Positions 32,694-45,400 of a DNA stretch of 64,000 nt are shown here, piece after piece. Source of the stretch: Arthrobotrys musiformis (taxonomy: Eukaryota > Ascomycota > Orbiliomycetes > Orbiliales > Orbiliaceae); assembly GCA_036971715.1 (NCBI GenBank), contig JAVHJL010000008.1:1488001-1552000 (forward strand), given 5' to 3'. The position numbers were made by a program, and so were the translations under genes. How positions within the stretch are numbered: the first letter of the stretch is position 1; every line of letters begins with the position of its first letter. The notes below the pieces were generated by a model. That model ran no database searches, was not told the origin of the DNA, and saw nothing but the letters and a program-made list of their open reading frames with translations.

Positions 32694-34745
32694 CTACTCA
32701 TCCGAAATCGCCGAAAACTTCTCCAAAATCGCCTGGTGCAGCTTCTCATACTTAGCAGTAATAACATCCTCCCCATCATCCGGAATCTCAAACTTCATAC
32801 TCCTCAATTGATGCTGCAACTCCCCGGTAGCTTCCTTAATCTTATTCCACCCAACACCGCTCGCAACCGCCTTCTGCGCCTCATCGTGGAATCCCATCAT
32901 ATTCTTCATCATCCAGTTGCTCTTCCACATGGGGCAGTACTGATCGTACTTGGAGTATCCGTTCTGCTGTAGGAAATCTTCTTTGACCAATGTAGCGATG
33001 TAGAGCGTAACCTTATCGTTGTCAGCGAGGGACTGCGCACCGACCAGCTGCACGACTTGTTCCAAATCTTCGGAGTCCGAAAGCAGCTTCTTGACTTGAT
33101 CACGGTACTTGGGGAACTCCGGGAAGTTCTTCTCGTAGTACTTGTCCAGTGACTTGGTATACTTGCTGTACGACAAACTGGTGTTCACGGATGGGAAATC
33201 TATACCATCCAGTCAGCATCAAACACCCCTCACGGCACAAATGGTAAAAAGAATGGGGTGCACATACGCTTCCTCTGCGCCAAACGCTTATCCAACCCCC
33301 AGAAAACCTGCACAATATTCAACGTCGAAGCAGTAACCGGATCCGAAAAGTCACCACCAGGCGGACTAACAGCCCCAACGATCGAAACCGATCCAAACCG
33401 TCCAGGACTTCCCAAACACCTAACCTTCCCGGCTCTCTCGTAGAAACTAGCCAACTTGGCTCCCAAATACGCCGGGAAACCCTGATCAGCCGGCATCTCT
33501 CCCAATCGCCCGGAAAGTTCTCGAAGCGCCTCCGCCCATCTCGACGACGAATCCGCAATCATAGCCATATCCTTACCCTGATCACGGAAATACTCCGCCA
33601 AAGTAATACCCGTATAAATCGACGCCTCACGTGCAGCCACAGGCATGTTGGACGTATTCGCCACCAAAGTCGTTCGCTTCATAATCTGCTCCTTCCGTCC
33701 CTTGATCTCAATCGATAACTCCGGGAAATCCTTCAACACCTCCGCCATCTCATTCCCTCTCTCACCGCATCCAACGTAAATAATACCATCCGTATTCGAA
33801 AACTTACTCAACGACTGACTAATAACCGTCTTCCCGCACCCGAAAGCACCGGGAATAGCAGTAGTACCACCCTGAACACTGGGGAACAACGCGTCCAAAA
33901 CCCTCTGTCCCGTGAAAAGCGGATAATCCGCCTGCGCTCTTTCAGCAACCGGTCGGGGAACACGAACGGGCCAAGTATGCATCATCGTAAAACTCTGCTT
34001 CTTCCCATCAAACTCCACCTCCAAAACCTTATCGGTAACATTGTAACTACCCTTCTCCGCGATATAAGTGATGGTACCTCTAGCCCGAGGCGGGAGGAGG
34101 ATCTGATGATCATTCATCAACGAATTCTCGAATACGGTAGCGTAGATATCGCCTCCGGTGATGTGATCGCCGACCTTCTTCTCGCCGGGTGTGAATTCCC
34201 AGGCCTTCTTACGGTCGAGCGCAGTGATGTCGATACCACGGGGGATGTAGATGCCCTGCGACTCGCGTTGAATTTCCTTAAGAGGTCGTTGAATACCATC
34301 GTAGATATTCTCCATGAGACCCGGTCCCAATTCGACGGAGAGAGGCTTGCCGGTTCGTAGGACGGGGTCACCGACAGTAACACCAGCTATCAACCAAAAA
34401 GGACCATCAGCCATCCCTTCCCGTTATATATGACGATAGGGGAAAAAAACCATACCAGTCTCCTCGTAAACCTGAATAGTAGCCTTATCCGCCTCTATCC
34501 TAATAACTTCACCCATCAAAGCATCATGTCCAACTCGAACCTATCCCTTCAATCAGTATCATTCACCCCTCCATCATTCTAGATAAGAGCTCGGGAGGAC
34601 ACCTACAAGCTCGTACATAGCACACCCGATCATATTCTCCGCAACAACGACCGGTCTACCCTCAAAATCCCGCCATTAATCAATCGCGACCACCGAATCT
34701 CGGAGAAAGAAGATATAATATACCCGGATATGGAGTAAATGGACC
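32694..34745 (-). CDS. vma1: V-type proton ATPase catalytic subunit A (first exon not found)
   Basis: Exons 34745-34724 (22 nt), 34655-34607 (49 nt), 34540-34456 (85 nt), 34386-33268 and 33199-32694 join in frame to about 593 residues; a short first exon ending in phase 1 must lie upstream. The joined N-terminus reads GSIYSISGPVVVAENMIG, CAMYELVRVGHD and YEETAGVTVGDPV. The nucleotide-binding P-loop is GAFGCGKT, the Walker B region is MAMIADSSSRWAEALRE, and the A-subunit non-homologous region and SPPGGDFSDPVT segment are present. The C-terminal helical domain begins HFPSVNTSLSYSKYT. This subunit hydrolyses ATP in the V1 sector of the vacuolar proton pump. The P-loop is uninterrupted, so the VMA1 intein known from some yeasts is absent. 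The three tiny 5' exons are typical of highly expressed fungal genes with intron-rich 5' ends. Confidence 0.93.
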
Positions 34746-35971
34746 CTACACAAAATCACCGAAACCCCCCAAAGTCAGCACCAAAATCATCATATAGAAG
34801 CCCAAAGGGAAAAAACCCACCATATCGGTCCTCTGGAGCCTCAGCGTCCCTCTTCGACTATCATCATCCAAACCCAACCATTAGCCCTTTCTCCCCTCCA
34901 CGAACCCAAAGGCCCACCATACCATTGTATCTACTTCCGTAAAACCAATACCACAAAAAGAACCACCTCTATTCCTTCCGATAATATATCCCAAGTAAAA
35001 CCGTCGGGTAAAAAAAGTCCGCTATCGTGCGTTTCGAAGAATCGATGTGGGAGTGGGAAGAAAAGGCGGGATGCTGAAATCTGGGAGGGAAACGGGCGTA
35101 ACAAACGTCACCTCTTCTTCTCCGAGAGGTAAGGGAGCTAAAGCTAAACGTTGGAACACACCTGGTAAACGCGAAAGCCAGTACGTTATCTTATCACAAC
35201 ACAATTATTACAACCAGCTCTGCAACAACAGGGGTTAATCTCGAGATCGAGATATCATCTTGATACGATCGATACCCGACTACCCAACCCGGTAGCAAAC
35301 TCAATCCCTGGAGTAGGCCGTTGTCATTCAATGCCACAGCAGCTCTATGCCACATTCATCACCTGTTTTAAACCCCCAAAATTCCCACGTGATACAACTA
35401 TACAAGTCAAGCCCTATCACCTAGTATACCAGGCTCATCGACCTGATTGACCTCAAGACCTGGGAACGAGACTACCTCAAGACTAACAAAAGTCTATTAT
35501 CCAATATCGAATTATTCTTCCACCCCTACTAACATCACTTCTTCTCTATACACATTGCAACTTCCCTCCCCTCATCCCCTTCTTCTCGCTATCATAACAC
35601 AAAGCCCGCCCAAACCTTCAACCCAACAGAGACCAAAAACAAATGGAAAAGAACCCGGAGTATTTAACACACTCACCGCCTCCCAGTAATAATAAAAAGA
35701 AGCAAACTTTAAACACCAAGGCCAGAAGAAAGCGTTCCTACCCCCCAGAGAGAAAAAAAAGGAAAGAGATGAATACAAAAAACCAAAGGATAAGGATAGA
35801 TGGTAGAGGAAGAAGGAGCAAGGTGGGGACGTGGGAATGTCAAAAGAGAACAATCCGCTATTCGCTGGCCAATACTTGGTACAAGTACGAAGTTTGTAAT
35901 ATTCCCAAAGTGCCAAAAAAAAAAGAGTAAAACTGTTGCACTGCGTTCGTATATGACTCCCGCGATATTGT
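34746..35971. other. Upstream region of vma1, should hold its first exon
   Basis: About 1.2 kb between the 22-nt vma1 exon and the Gid7 stop. The missing vma1 start exon should be here on the minus strand, but I found no ATG with a following donor in the right phase that I trust. Sequence is A/C-rich on the plus strand. Confidence 0.5.
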
Positions 35972-38021
35972 TTATGCATCGATCATCTCGTCAAAGAGCG
36001 CCATCTCGTCCCGTTCCTTTCCCTTTAGCGAATCATGGGCAACGGACCAACTATATCATCGTATCATTAGTACCAAAAAATGTAGCAAGGGAGCTGGGTT
36101 GGATCACTTACATCCTGACGACCTTATCGTCGCCCGCAGATGCAAACATTTGCGGGTTTGTAGGATTCCACGCCACACAATTAACAGTACCCGTGTGTCC
36201 TTCCAAGCTCTCCATCAACTGCCCATTTTCCTTGTGCCACACGTAGATCAAACAATCTATCCCGGCCAAATTAGCAACCCGCCGCCGATAAAGAACCACC
36301 ACGTCAAGAATACTAACCTTCGCTACCGCTAACCACAAAATTCTCATCCGCACCTCCAAAACAGCTCTTAATCACGAATCTCCCCTGTTTATGCCCTTTA
36401 AACGTCCTAACTTCCTCGTGATACTTCAAATCCACCATCTGGATCTGCTCGCTTCCGTGCCCCATATTCACAATAGCATACCTCGAGTCCTTCGTTACCG
36501 ATATACTCGTAAGCGGTGCTTTCATGTTCAAAACACAGATCTCTTCCTTATTTGGCGACGTCAAGTCGTACATGTGGATTTTGTGCTCGGTGCAGATTGC
36601 TATCAGGCAGGTGCTATCCGGGGTGATTACTATGTCGTATATCCGGCTTCCCTGCCAAGTGTGCAGCGACTCCCCAGCAAGATTCCAGAGGAAAATTGTC
36701 TTGTCGACGCTGCCCGTGGCGAAGGTTTTGCCATCGGGGGCCCAGGCACAACAAGTCACAGGCTCAATCTGCTTTGAAAGTGTGTGCACAATTTTTCCAG
36801 TCTATTGGTCCCGTTAGCCTTTACAGTATATCCTGCTTGCGTGTTATATCAGCAGCTAAACTTACCTCTGTATCCCAAAGCTTAGCCGTTCGATCGTTCG
36901 AACAAGTGACAATATACGCATCATCAGGTGACCAGGACACATAAGCAACACCTCCCACATGCTCCTTCATGCTCATTACTATCGACCACGTCTATAGAAT
37001 TCATTAGTTCATGGCTTCTATTGAATTTGGTCAACATCCAACATACCCTGACGTCATATATTATCGCCGTCGTATCTTTAGAACCGGTTGCTAACCGCAG
37101 CCCATCATGCGAGAATGCCACCGTCCACACTTCATTCGTATGGTCCTCGAGTATCCTCACTGTTTGCGAAGGGAACTGACTTCTGTCGCACTCATGGTCG
37201 GTATATAGACTCGGTGAATTCTCGGTATTATGATAGAGACAACGCGAGATCTGATGATCCTTGACCTGCTGTAATAGTGTCGCTAGTCGGTGTTCGGGTA
37301 TTATCACTGATGGTGATATAGCGTCTGACAGCTTGGTCAATAGTTGTTTCCGCGAGGCCCCCTTCGCTCCATCCCAATTTGCACGCTTTTTCAGATCTTC
37401 CGGTGATAGCATCATTAGGCTATATAACACGTTAGCTTCTTCCGAATCTGAAGGGTATTTTATCAATCTATACCTTGATAGAAAATGCAGCTGCTCCATG
37501 TCATAATTCAAAGGTGTGAGTTCTGTTCGCAGGACCTGGAGTGCCTTCCCAAGATGCTTGCTTTCGAGAAGTTCCAGGAATTTCTGCTGTCGCAATAGGA
37601 ATAATAGACCCTGTATATTGTTAGCAAAACGTCTATGTGTAGAAGGAATGGCGATTTTATAACTCACATTTTTATCGGCATTGTCTTGTAGCTCGAGAAC
37701 ACCAAGTAACTGCTCCACCTTATTCCACTCGCCATTCTCGACGGCATCCCGAAAATGAGTTGCATCGTCAGACTCCAGAGGAAAAGCCGACTCCTGCTCT
37801 AGTCTCTGTGCGGAATCCTGGTACCCTAGATCGTACAGACTCTGAATAATCAATCTTGTCACCTCCTCTCTGTCGTGGCCAAAGTAATCCCGCCCGGGAC
37901 GGCCACCGACCCCATTCCTGTCAACCAATTTCCCACTCTTCCGGCCGCTATTACCATTAGTAAGAGCGACCCCGTTGGTTGAACCGGTATCCATGTTCTC
38001 CGACTCATCATCGAATCTCAT
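35972..38021 (-). CDS. gid7: GID/CTLH complex subunit 7 (WDR26 homologue), LisH-CTLH-WD40
   Basis: Seven exons, 38021-37668, 37610-37474, 37419-37047, 36991-36866, 36801-36318, 36256-36112 and 36050-35972, give 565 aa. A LisH motif (EEVTRLIIQSLYDLGYQDSA, about residues 50-70) and CTLH region (FRDAVENGEWNKVEQLLGVL; LLFLLRQQKFLELLES) are followed by WD40 repeats (HTNEVWTVAFSHDGLRLATG, VSWSPDDAYIVTCSNDRTAK, CAWAPDGKTFATGSVDKTIF, VAWNPTNPQMFASAGDDKVV). In yeast Gid7 is part of the GID E3 ubiquitin ligase that removes gluconeogenic enzymes when glucose returns; WDR26 is the animal counterpart. The last 79-nt exon adds IWSVAHDSLKGKERDEM and a short acidic end. Without that splice the frame would stop after VVRM. 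The N-terminal 45 residues are polar and probably disordered. Confidence 0.93.
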
Positions 38022-40658
38022 TTTGGTTTGCAGAGCACTATCCGCCTCTCCAAGCAGTTGGTTCCGGAGCAGAGATGAAGCGGAGGGACTTCGAGACCCG
38101 ATCTTCCGTCGTTTATGACGGGAAGGTCGAGAACGGGACTCCGGTCGACTGCTGCTGCGGCTGCTGGTGTGGTAGCTCTCCTCTACCGTGGACCCTCCCT
38201 CGCTTTCGGAGATGCCTATGGGAGTAGAACCTGACGGGCCAAGGGTTGGAGTGTCGCTATCTTCGTCGTCTGCCGAAAGAGAAACGTCGGAGAAAGGGCG
38301 TCGGCTCGCCAGATCTTCTTCCTTATGAGAGTGGAAAGTCGAAACAAGTGACCGAACCCCCGCTTCGACTCTCGGAATTTGGTGGTTAGATAGTGGGTTA
38401 CGAAGGGTATAGGTGGCGACGGAGTGTCTCGTCGATAATAAACGGGAGTCGAGGTAAGCTTGCCGCTAGCGTAAGCAATGCCGTTATTTTCTCTTTTCTC
38501 TTTTTCCTTTTGCAGGTTTAAAGAGTAGCCAAAAAAAAAAAAAGAAAGATGCCCAGATCAAATATATAATAGGGATCGCCGAAAAAAGCGATTTGTATCG
38601 GTAAACGCCGTGCGGAGAGGGGGTTTGAAGGAAAGCGGGATATGCTATGACGGAACGAACTCCTTGGACGATTCCGACAGGTCGGGTGATTGATATCGAG
38701 AAACGATGACTAAAAGTACGACAGTTGGCACCGAGATGAATATCTGATAGAACACGATCGTGTGAAACTGTTCGAGAAGAAAGGTTCGGACGAAGATTAA
38801 AGTGGAAAGGTTGAATCCACGAAGTCAGGCGAAGCACATGTGAGAGTCGGTGGATCGGGTGCTTGCTTGCTCGCTTTGCTATCTGATAGCTTTTGCCCTT
38901 TGCTGTCTGCTCTCGGCAGTGCAAGGTTCCAGGGTCGTGGGCTGGACCGCCTGCACTGATTAGCTAGCTACTTCTTAGCAGTCTTGAAGCTGGTGGAGGT
39001 TGGAAAAGAAGAGACAAATCCCTGGCTATTGAGGGGGAGTGAATCTTCAGAGGGTTGCGAGTGGTGTTTCTAAAGTTGACTTTCTGGCGAGTATGTGCGA
39101 GTGAGCTGGAGTTGGCGAGTGAGGAGCTGCGAGGGCCCGACGTCGAAGCGTGTTGGCTGGGCGAGACCGTCGTGCCAGCAAACAAAAGGTCTTGACAAGG
39201 ATATCGGGATGTCGACCCCATTGCTCCCTGGGCACGAATACCCGACAGTCCAATCATTCCAACCATACCTAAGTAACTATAACTCATTACCTACTAGTCT
39301 TATCCATCCAGTCTTTGGTCTGAGCTTCCTCAGCCAGACCACTCTCGAAACAGGCCTAATATAATATAATACAAACCATGCAGCTGCATAATACCCGTCG
39401 AAACATTCGCTGCTGTGAAACTACCATGCAAAAATGAGTGGCATACCGACACGGAACCTGTGCCGATTACATAATATCCATTAGATATACCTCCAGGCCA
39501 TCTTGTGATCATATCTTAAGATGCATTCACGGACGCTGCATTCATGTATTTTCAAAATCGTTGGGAAAGCAGCTAGACAAATAGCCTCTGCCACCTTTGC
39601 CTCATTTCTATCAACAAGACTGAACGCCGCTGGCAGCCGATGGGGAACCGAATGCAGTCTTTTAGTTACTGCTGTAGAATTCCGCTATCACTCCCTTGGT
39701 GCACCAGAATTCCCAGCTATATATACTTAAGTACATGCATACCTACCTAGATATATATATATACTGCGAGTCTACGCTACGAATTCGGCCAGAACGCGAA
39801 CAACATATTGCTTTAGGCTTTAGTGCACGTTGTTCAAAGTCGAGAAGTAAATCGACGGCGCCGCAATCCCGAATGGCGCTAGTCTCGTCAACCACATGGA
39901 ACACCTTGTGGTCTACATGCAAGTGGTCTACGAGTACAGAGGCTCACATCGATGCCCTCAAAAATGCACCACGTCAACACAAATCTATCGCTGTCCCTCG
40001 CAGCTGCTAGAGAGAGCATCTCACATAGATGTGTCATAACACGAGAATGAGACCGTCGTGGCCCCGCACCCGGACGCCAGAAAAAGAGAACCAACTACTG
40101 TTTCGAACGTCCCCAAAACGCAATCGAGATGTTAAAAACTCTGTAGTGCCTCAGCCCAGATCTGTGTCACGTTACGACTATGTCGTCCAAAGCTGTCTAC
40201 CTCAGTCTCGGCCTGCATGCTTGGTCAAGGACGAGAGATACCAGCACAGGTTCTAGAATATTATGCACTATACTGGGATTTTAGGCTTCCACAAAAAGGA
40301 TAAATCTAATTTCCTTGTGGCAAAATTTAAGTCTTTCAGGCGAATATTAATGCGAACACGGATTCGAACGTTACACTCTCTCTGGGAATGGAAATGATAC
40401 CATACATGTACACAATGCAGGTGCGGATCTGGCCAATCTCGATTGATTTCTCCTCATTTCCTAGCGCTAATATAAAATACCCAAGCAGGTAAGTTATTAA
40501 GTCTATATAGCAATATAGTTTTCCTATGCACATTCCATCCAGAGACCCAGCCAGTTATTTTCGATCAACGCACCGTTCGGCCGACAATAGTTTACAATCC
40601 GGTCAACTGCAGGTCTTCGCTAGTCCACAAACTTCATATATTTATATATAAAAGAGAA
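38022..40658. other. Gene-poor intergenic region
   Basis: About 2.6 kb between the Gid7 start (minus) and the hydrophobin start (plus). The 400 bp next to 38022 are a likely Gid7 promoter/5' UTR. The remainder has no open frame with recognisable content. AT-rich palindrome-like stretches occur near 39357-39370 and 39720-39770. A TATA-like run lies at about 40637-40652, immediately before the hydrophobin ATG. Confidence 0.5.
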
Positions 40659-41193
40659 ATGCAATTCTCTGCCCTCCTCGCTTCCGGCGCGTTTGCGCTT
40701 GCTCTCGGTGCCCCCGCGCTTCCAAACCCCTTTGCAGATCTAGACAACAGATTGACTTCCCCAGCCGGGAAAAGTAGACCCGTGGCTCAAGCAAACAATG
40801 CCTGTAGCGACAACCTGAGGCTTTCCTGCTGTAGTGAAGTCGATATATCCCCGGGCTCTGTATCCGCGGTTGCTGGCTTGTTTGGGATAGACATTCGAAC
40901 CGCTGGAGTCCATGTTGGTCTTTCCAAAGGGTGCCAGTACATCGGTAAAGCTTCCCATCATCAAAATATTACTATGTGACTCTTGAATGAAAACCATGCT
41001 TAAGCTGGCTTAGTCGGCCTGCCTAGCGACAGTTGTAAGCAAAACACTGTCTGCTGCCTGGACATTGGTGTCCCTTCGGTCTGTATACGATGAACAATCG
41101 ATATGGTGGCGGGACTTGATGCTAACTTAATTCTTATAGGGCGGTCTCATCGATATTGGCATTCCATGCATTACTTTTAGTTCCGCCGTATAG
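40659..41193 (+). CDS. Class I hydrophobin (secreted surface protein)
   Basis: Three exons, 40659-40944, 41014-41078 and 41140-41193, give 134 aa. A signal peptide (MQFSALLASGAFALALGAPA) is followed by a short pro-like region and the eight cysteines in hydrophobin order: C-X7-CC-X33-C-X10-C-X5-CC-X16-C. Visible segments are ACSDNLRLSCCSEVD, LSKGCQYI, DSCKQNTVCCLDIG and IDIGIPCITF. These spacings fit class I rather than class II. Hydrophobins self-assemble at air-water interfaces and coat hyphae and spores. Both introns are short (69 and 61 nt). The cysteine pattern is restored only by this splicing; unspliced, the frame stops after exon 1 and shows only four cysteines. A decayed relative lies about 0.7 kb downstream on the same strand. 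Identification is good on cysteine pattern and signal peptide; sequence outside cysteines is too variable to name further. Confidence 0.88.
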
Positions 41194-41867
41194 GCAATTA
41201 TGTCGATGCCATGACGCTGGAAGTTCCCTGCCTTGAGCGCCGATATTCAATATTCGAGGCTACCAGACGTTTAGATAAAAGACCGTCAAGGTGCCGGGTT
41301 ATATTACAAGAAAGAACCCACACTTGCACAAATTCATTCGAATTCTACTGGAAATTGGGCTTGTTCGTTAACTATAAAGTTAATACTCTTCTCGTTTGTA
41401 TTTATTTCGACCTATTTTAATTTTAATGTTGCTCTGTGATCGATGCACCCTTAGAACTTCGTGATTATAAAATAACCCCCACACTCGAAGAAAATCTATT
41501 TGTTTTTTGTTTACGGTAAACCTTTCAGGCGAGCAACCTCTCGAGCTTTACCTCGAGGAATGTAAATCATGCAATCTTCCGAATCGGGTGACGTTAGCTG
41601 ACCATCTCAATTGGTATCGGCTTCTCCTCCTTTACGCCTAAACTCCGTCGATAGGAGCTACCCAGGCCAGCTGGGCATGTATATATAGTTGCCCATAAGC
41701 ACTTCGTCTGAGCGTTTACCATTTTCTGTGACTGGATCGTTCATGTTTAGTTAAGGAACAATTTATAATATATAATCCACCTGTCAACTTTTCTAGTACA
41801 AGACCAAGTAGCATACAAGTTACATATTAATATATTCTCACAACTACAAAACTTCGATTGGACCAGA
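41194..41867. other. Spacer between the two hydrophobin-like loci
   Basis: About 670 bp, AT-rich, with no open frame of interest. It would hold the 3' UTR of the intact hydrophobin and the old promoter of the decayed one. Confidence 0.5.
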
Positions 41868-42460
41868 ATGAAATTCTCAACCTTCTTCGCTCTTACCCTC
41901 GCCACTAGCACTTCTGCTCTTCCAAACCCCCTTTCTGACCAAGAGGCCACCCTCCCCAGTCAGCGAACGTGGGATGAACTTTGAGTCTTGTAAAAGTGCA
42001 CGTGGCCTCCATATCGCCTACTGTGGTCGTTTCGAAGCCTACATGTCTCAAATATCCCGGCCTGCAGCGCTGCTAAAATGCTCGGGGTTGAGCTTGACGA
42101 GTTCGGAGATAGCGTCGGTTTTTTCAATTTTTGCACCTATATAGATGCCGACAATTTGACCGGTGAGTCTACCAGCCACACACATACCTGGAAACAATTC
42201 CGAAATGGCGCGTGCAACTTATTTCAATGCTAGAATTCGTCGACATCGTCAGTGCCGACAAGTCCCGCACACTTGAAGAGAGGTGTAAGCAAAACATTAC
42301 CTGCTGTGATGAATTATCCACTACATATTTCCATAACTTGGTATGTATATATCCAACGCTTGGAATTGGAAGACTTAGTGCCATGGTTTTAACTATTGTG
42401 GAAGCCGGCTACGTATGCCATCTCGATACCTATTGCGTGCATTGTTGTTCCAGGTCTTAG
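41868..42460 (+). pseudogene. Decayed hydrophobin-like gene
   Basis: An ATG at 41868 begins a signal peptide (MKFSTFFALTLATSTSALPN) whose end, ALPNP, matches that of the intact hydrophobin. The frame then stops at about 41983. In other frames, later pieces match the neighbour in order: a Cys-containing stretch near 41990-42045, CSAAKMLGVELDEFGDSVGF with FCTYI (about 42063-42145; compare SAVAGLFGIDI and GCQYI), then ERCKQNITCCDEL (about 42278-42315; compare SCKQNTVCC) followed by a possible intron donor. At least two frame changes separate these blocks, and I found no intron choice that joins them cleanly. The best explanation is a tandem duplicate that has lost function. Alternatives are a gene with unusual splicing or assembly errors. 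Confidence 0.6.
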
Positions 42461-45400
42461 TGACCTCTTGTGATCAACAACGTCAGCGTACGATCCATCG
42501 ATGCCGCGGGTGTATTCGAAGAGGCAATTGGTTTAAGCTCTGGTGTGGGAATGGTCAGATAGTATACCATAATCTCGCTCGTAATATGGCTTGCCGACTT
42601 GCAAGCCTATCCTAACTTGTCTTTTGCGCGTGGCATATGCGTATGGCCGGCCCGGGCCCGTCGAGAACCTGGTACCATGGTGAGAATCGAATAGCAGTCA
42701 ACCTTTTAATTCAGATCTTAGATCTTCTCAGCTTCTCCCACCCTGTCTTAGAACTAGCATAGTTGTATTATTGTGCATATTTGTGCTGCAGAGGTACCTT
42801 TTGGATTTTACGTAGGCAATGTTGGAGGTCTCCAAAATCGAATATCGATTCAGTACAATGCTAGATTTAATACGCCACGATATTATTCTATACTGCACCG
42901 GATATCAAATGGCCAATAATCTTCGCCTATACCCTCTCGTGGGGAATACATCATCGTTCATTGATAAATACGAAAATACTGTTAATTTTACGCACGTGTA
43001 TATACGAATAAGTTTCTCGACTTTGCAATCGTAGTTCTTCACGGGTGTATGAGTTGCACGTTGGAGGCCTAGTTTATGAGTAAAGCCACCGCGTGTGTGA
43101 ATGGAGTTAGGGAATTGGATCTCGGGAGGGTTTTTGACGTTTTGACCGATTGATTAGGCTGCAAGATCGATGCCGTCCACGAATTCGTTGGAAAAACGCC
43201 ACAAAGTTAACCCTCGGAACTGGACCGAGATCCCAATGAGCTTAGAAAACCCCGCCGGTTTGAGGAACATTGTTTAAACCTAATTGATTAGTTACTGACG
43301 ATGTGCGATCCGGAGCCTCATCACGCTAATAGATCTAAAGATAATACCGATTGCAACGTCAGCTTCCATAATAGATCAGGTCACGACCTCGTACTCGTGA
43401 ACAAACCCACGGAATCCAAAATAAAACACCACCCAAGGTTCACAAACATCGCACCACATGCATCCCAACCCAAACCCTCGCAAAAAAACCCACCGTATTA
43501 CGTGGTTTCGACAAACCTGCAAGGTATGAATATTTGTACGAACCCAAATTCCTGCGTTTCAAATCCTTCTAGGGAACCGAAGTCCCCCCTTCTAATTTTA
43601 TGTAACGTTTTGTGTAGCTATATATAAGTTTTGGGGGCATTCGGCTAATACTACTACTCTAACTTCCATGCGAGGTTGAGACGGTACCCTGATGGTTACT
43701 TTATTCGCGTATCTCAAACTCGTTGGTAAGGTTGATCGGGTCTTGATAATTCGTATATGTAAAAAGGAAAGAGAAAGGAAATACCATCCGTCGTTCGAAA
43801 TCTTACGGAGGGAATAGCAAATACCGTTGAATAAATTGCCCAAAAGGGGTTATGTGTTTCTATTTATTTTCGCCTTTGTTGAAAGAAAAACCATCGAAGG
43901 CGACGGCATGAATTCATCAACGGATGAGAAACCAGAATGTCTGACTGAATTCCTAAACCTCATTTCACCGTAGCCTCGATCCCAGGCGGTCAACTTGAAT
44001 GAATCACCGATCCTCCAAAATCTTTAGAGGAAAACCTCGGCTCCCAACCTCGATTGACAATACCTCGATCGACCCAGAAATCAAAACTAATAGTAAGATC
44101 CAACTATTCGATCTGACATGACACCACCATCCATCCTTCCATCCAAAATGCGCTTTGGGTTCCACCCCTTTTACCGAACATGCAGTCGCCCCTTGCATAA
44201 TACCCATATGCCTGGCGGAAAGGATCTTTGCAAGGAACTAGGTCTACAAATCCCGTCTATCGGCATTTTTAGCCAAACCGTTGAATTTACAGCAAGTTGT
44301 CTTGTTGGAAAAAAAAACTCTTATAGACTTTGTTGGAAGGGTTGGGATCGAAGCAACCTCGGGATAAAATCTTTTAGTTGGAAATTTTCATCTTGGCTTT
44401 ATTTTAGAGGTTGCATGTTGGAGATATATTATTACTGTGGCTTGGTTTGAAGGTGCGGTTTCAATGGCGTGATGGTGGGTTTTCTCTCTCTTTAAATTTG
44501 TAGATGGGATTTAAATTCAACGTTGCATGCTGCCATGCAGAGACTCGTGAGAGTACACGAGGGTGAAAAAATGCATGTAATAAACTGCATTACACCCACG
44601 TTTTAAATACGTCGGTCAGCTTTGCAGGTCATATAAACCACATTTTCTCAGCATGCCGGAACCCCCCCGTGGAACTTTAGGTAATATTTATCGTAAGGCG
44701 AAATGTTCAATTAGAAAAAAGAGGACTTCCCCAACCCGCGATCGATCACTGAACTCAAAATGTCAAAGAAGAAGGATAGACCGGTCCGGGGTGTATGTCA
44801 AACATGATTGGTCACCGAACCGCACCAATCTTATTGGCAGCGCAGGGCCATTCTTTTGTGCCTAGTAAAAAAAAACGGTAGAGGAGAAAGCCCAGGGTTG
44901 GGATTAATTGGCCTCTTCAGTTCATTTTTGGACTGATCTTGAAACGATTGCGACTGGTCGGTCGATTTTGACGTGCGCACATGCTAGTTTTGGTTTCTCT
45001 ACGCATTGGAAATGAAGGTTATTGCATCACCAATCGCCTGTGCCATGTTTCCCATCGTTCAGCTGCAGCTTGCATTGCAGATGTCAGTAAGCGGTAAGGA
45101 CCCTTCAGTTGGCGAGCGGAGACATCAGTCGCGATCGATTTCGCATTCGATTCGCTCGCGCCCGTCCCCCTCCCCGAAAAACCAAAATCCCCCACAAAAA
45201 ACGCTGTGTCTGGATTGGGGATCGCAAAATGGCCAGGGGGAGGAGGGGCAAAAGCACGCGACAGAGGATGTCAATATGGTAAGTTCAAAGCTTCTGGAAA
45301 ACCGGAGACATGGTTACGCAGCTGGGGGAGGCCGACGAGCAGCTCCAATCCCGTCGCCCCGTTTGTGAATTTTGAGCCACACCCATGTATACTTCTGTGG

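Noticed and set aside
33830..33860. Possible VMA1 intein site
   Set aside because: The P-loop GAFGCGKT is continuous and the protein has normal length, so no intein is present.
40340..40430. Second B-box-like match (GTTCGAATCC on the minus strand)
   Set aside because: Flanking bases do not form a T stem, and no cloverleaf could be drawn.
42415..42615. Cys-containing frame after the hydrophobin relic
   Set aside because: It could be a last exon of the relic, but the cysteine spacing does not fit, and no acceptor or phase choice was convincing.
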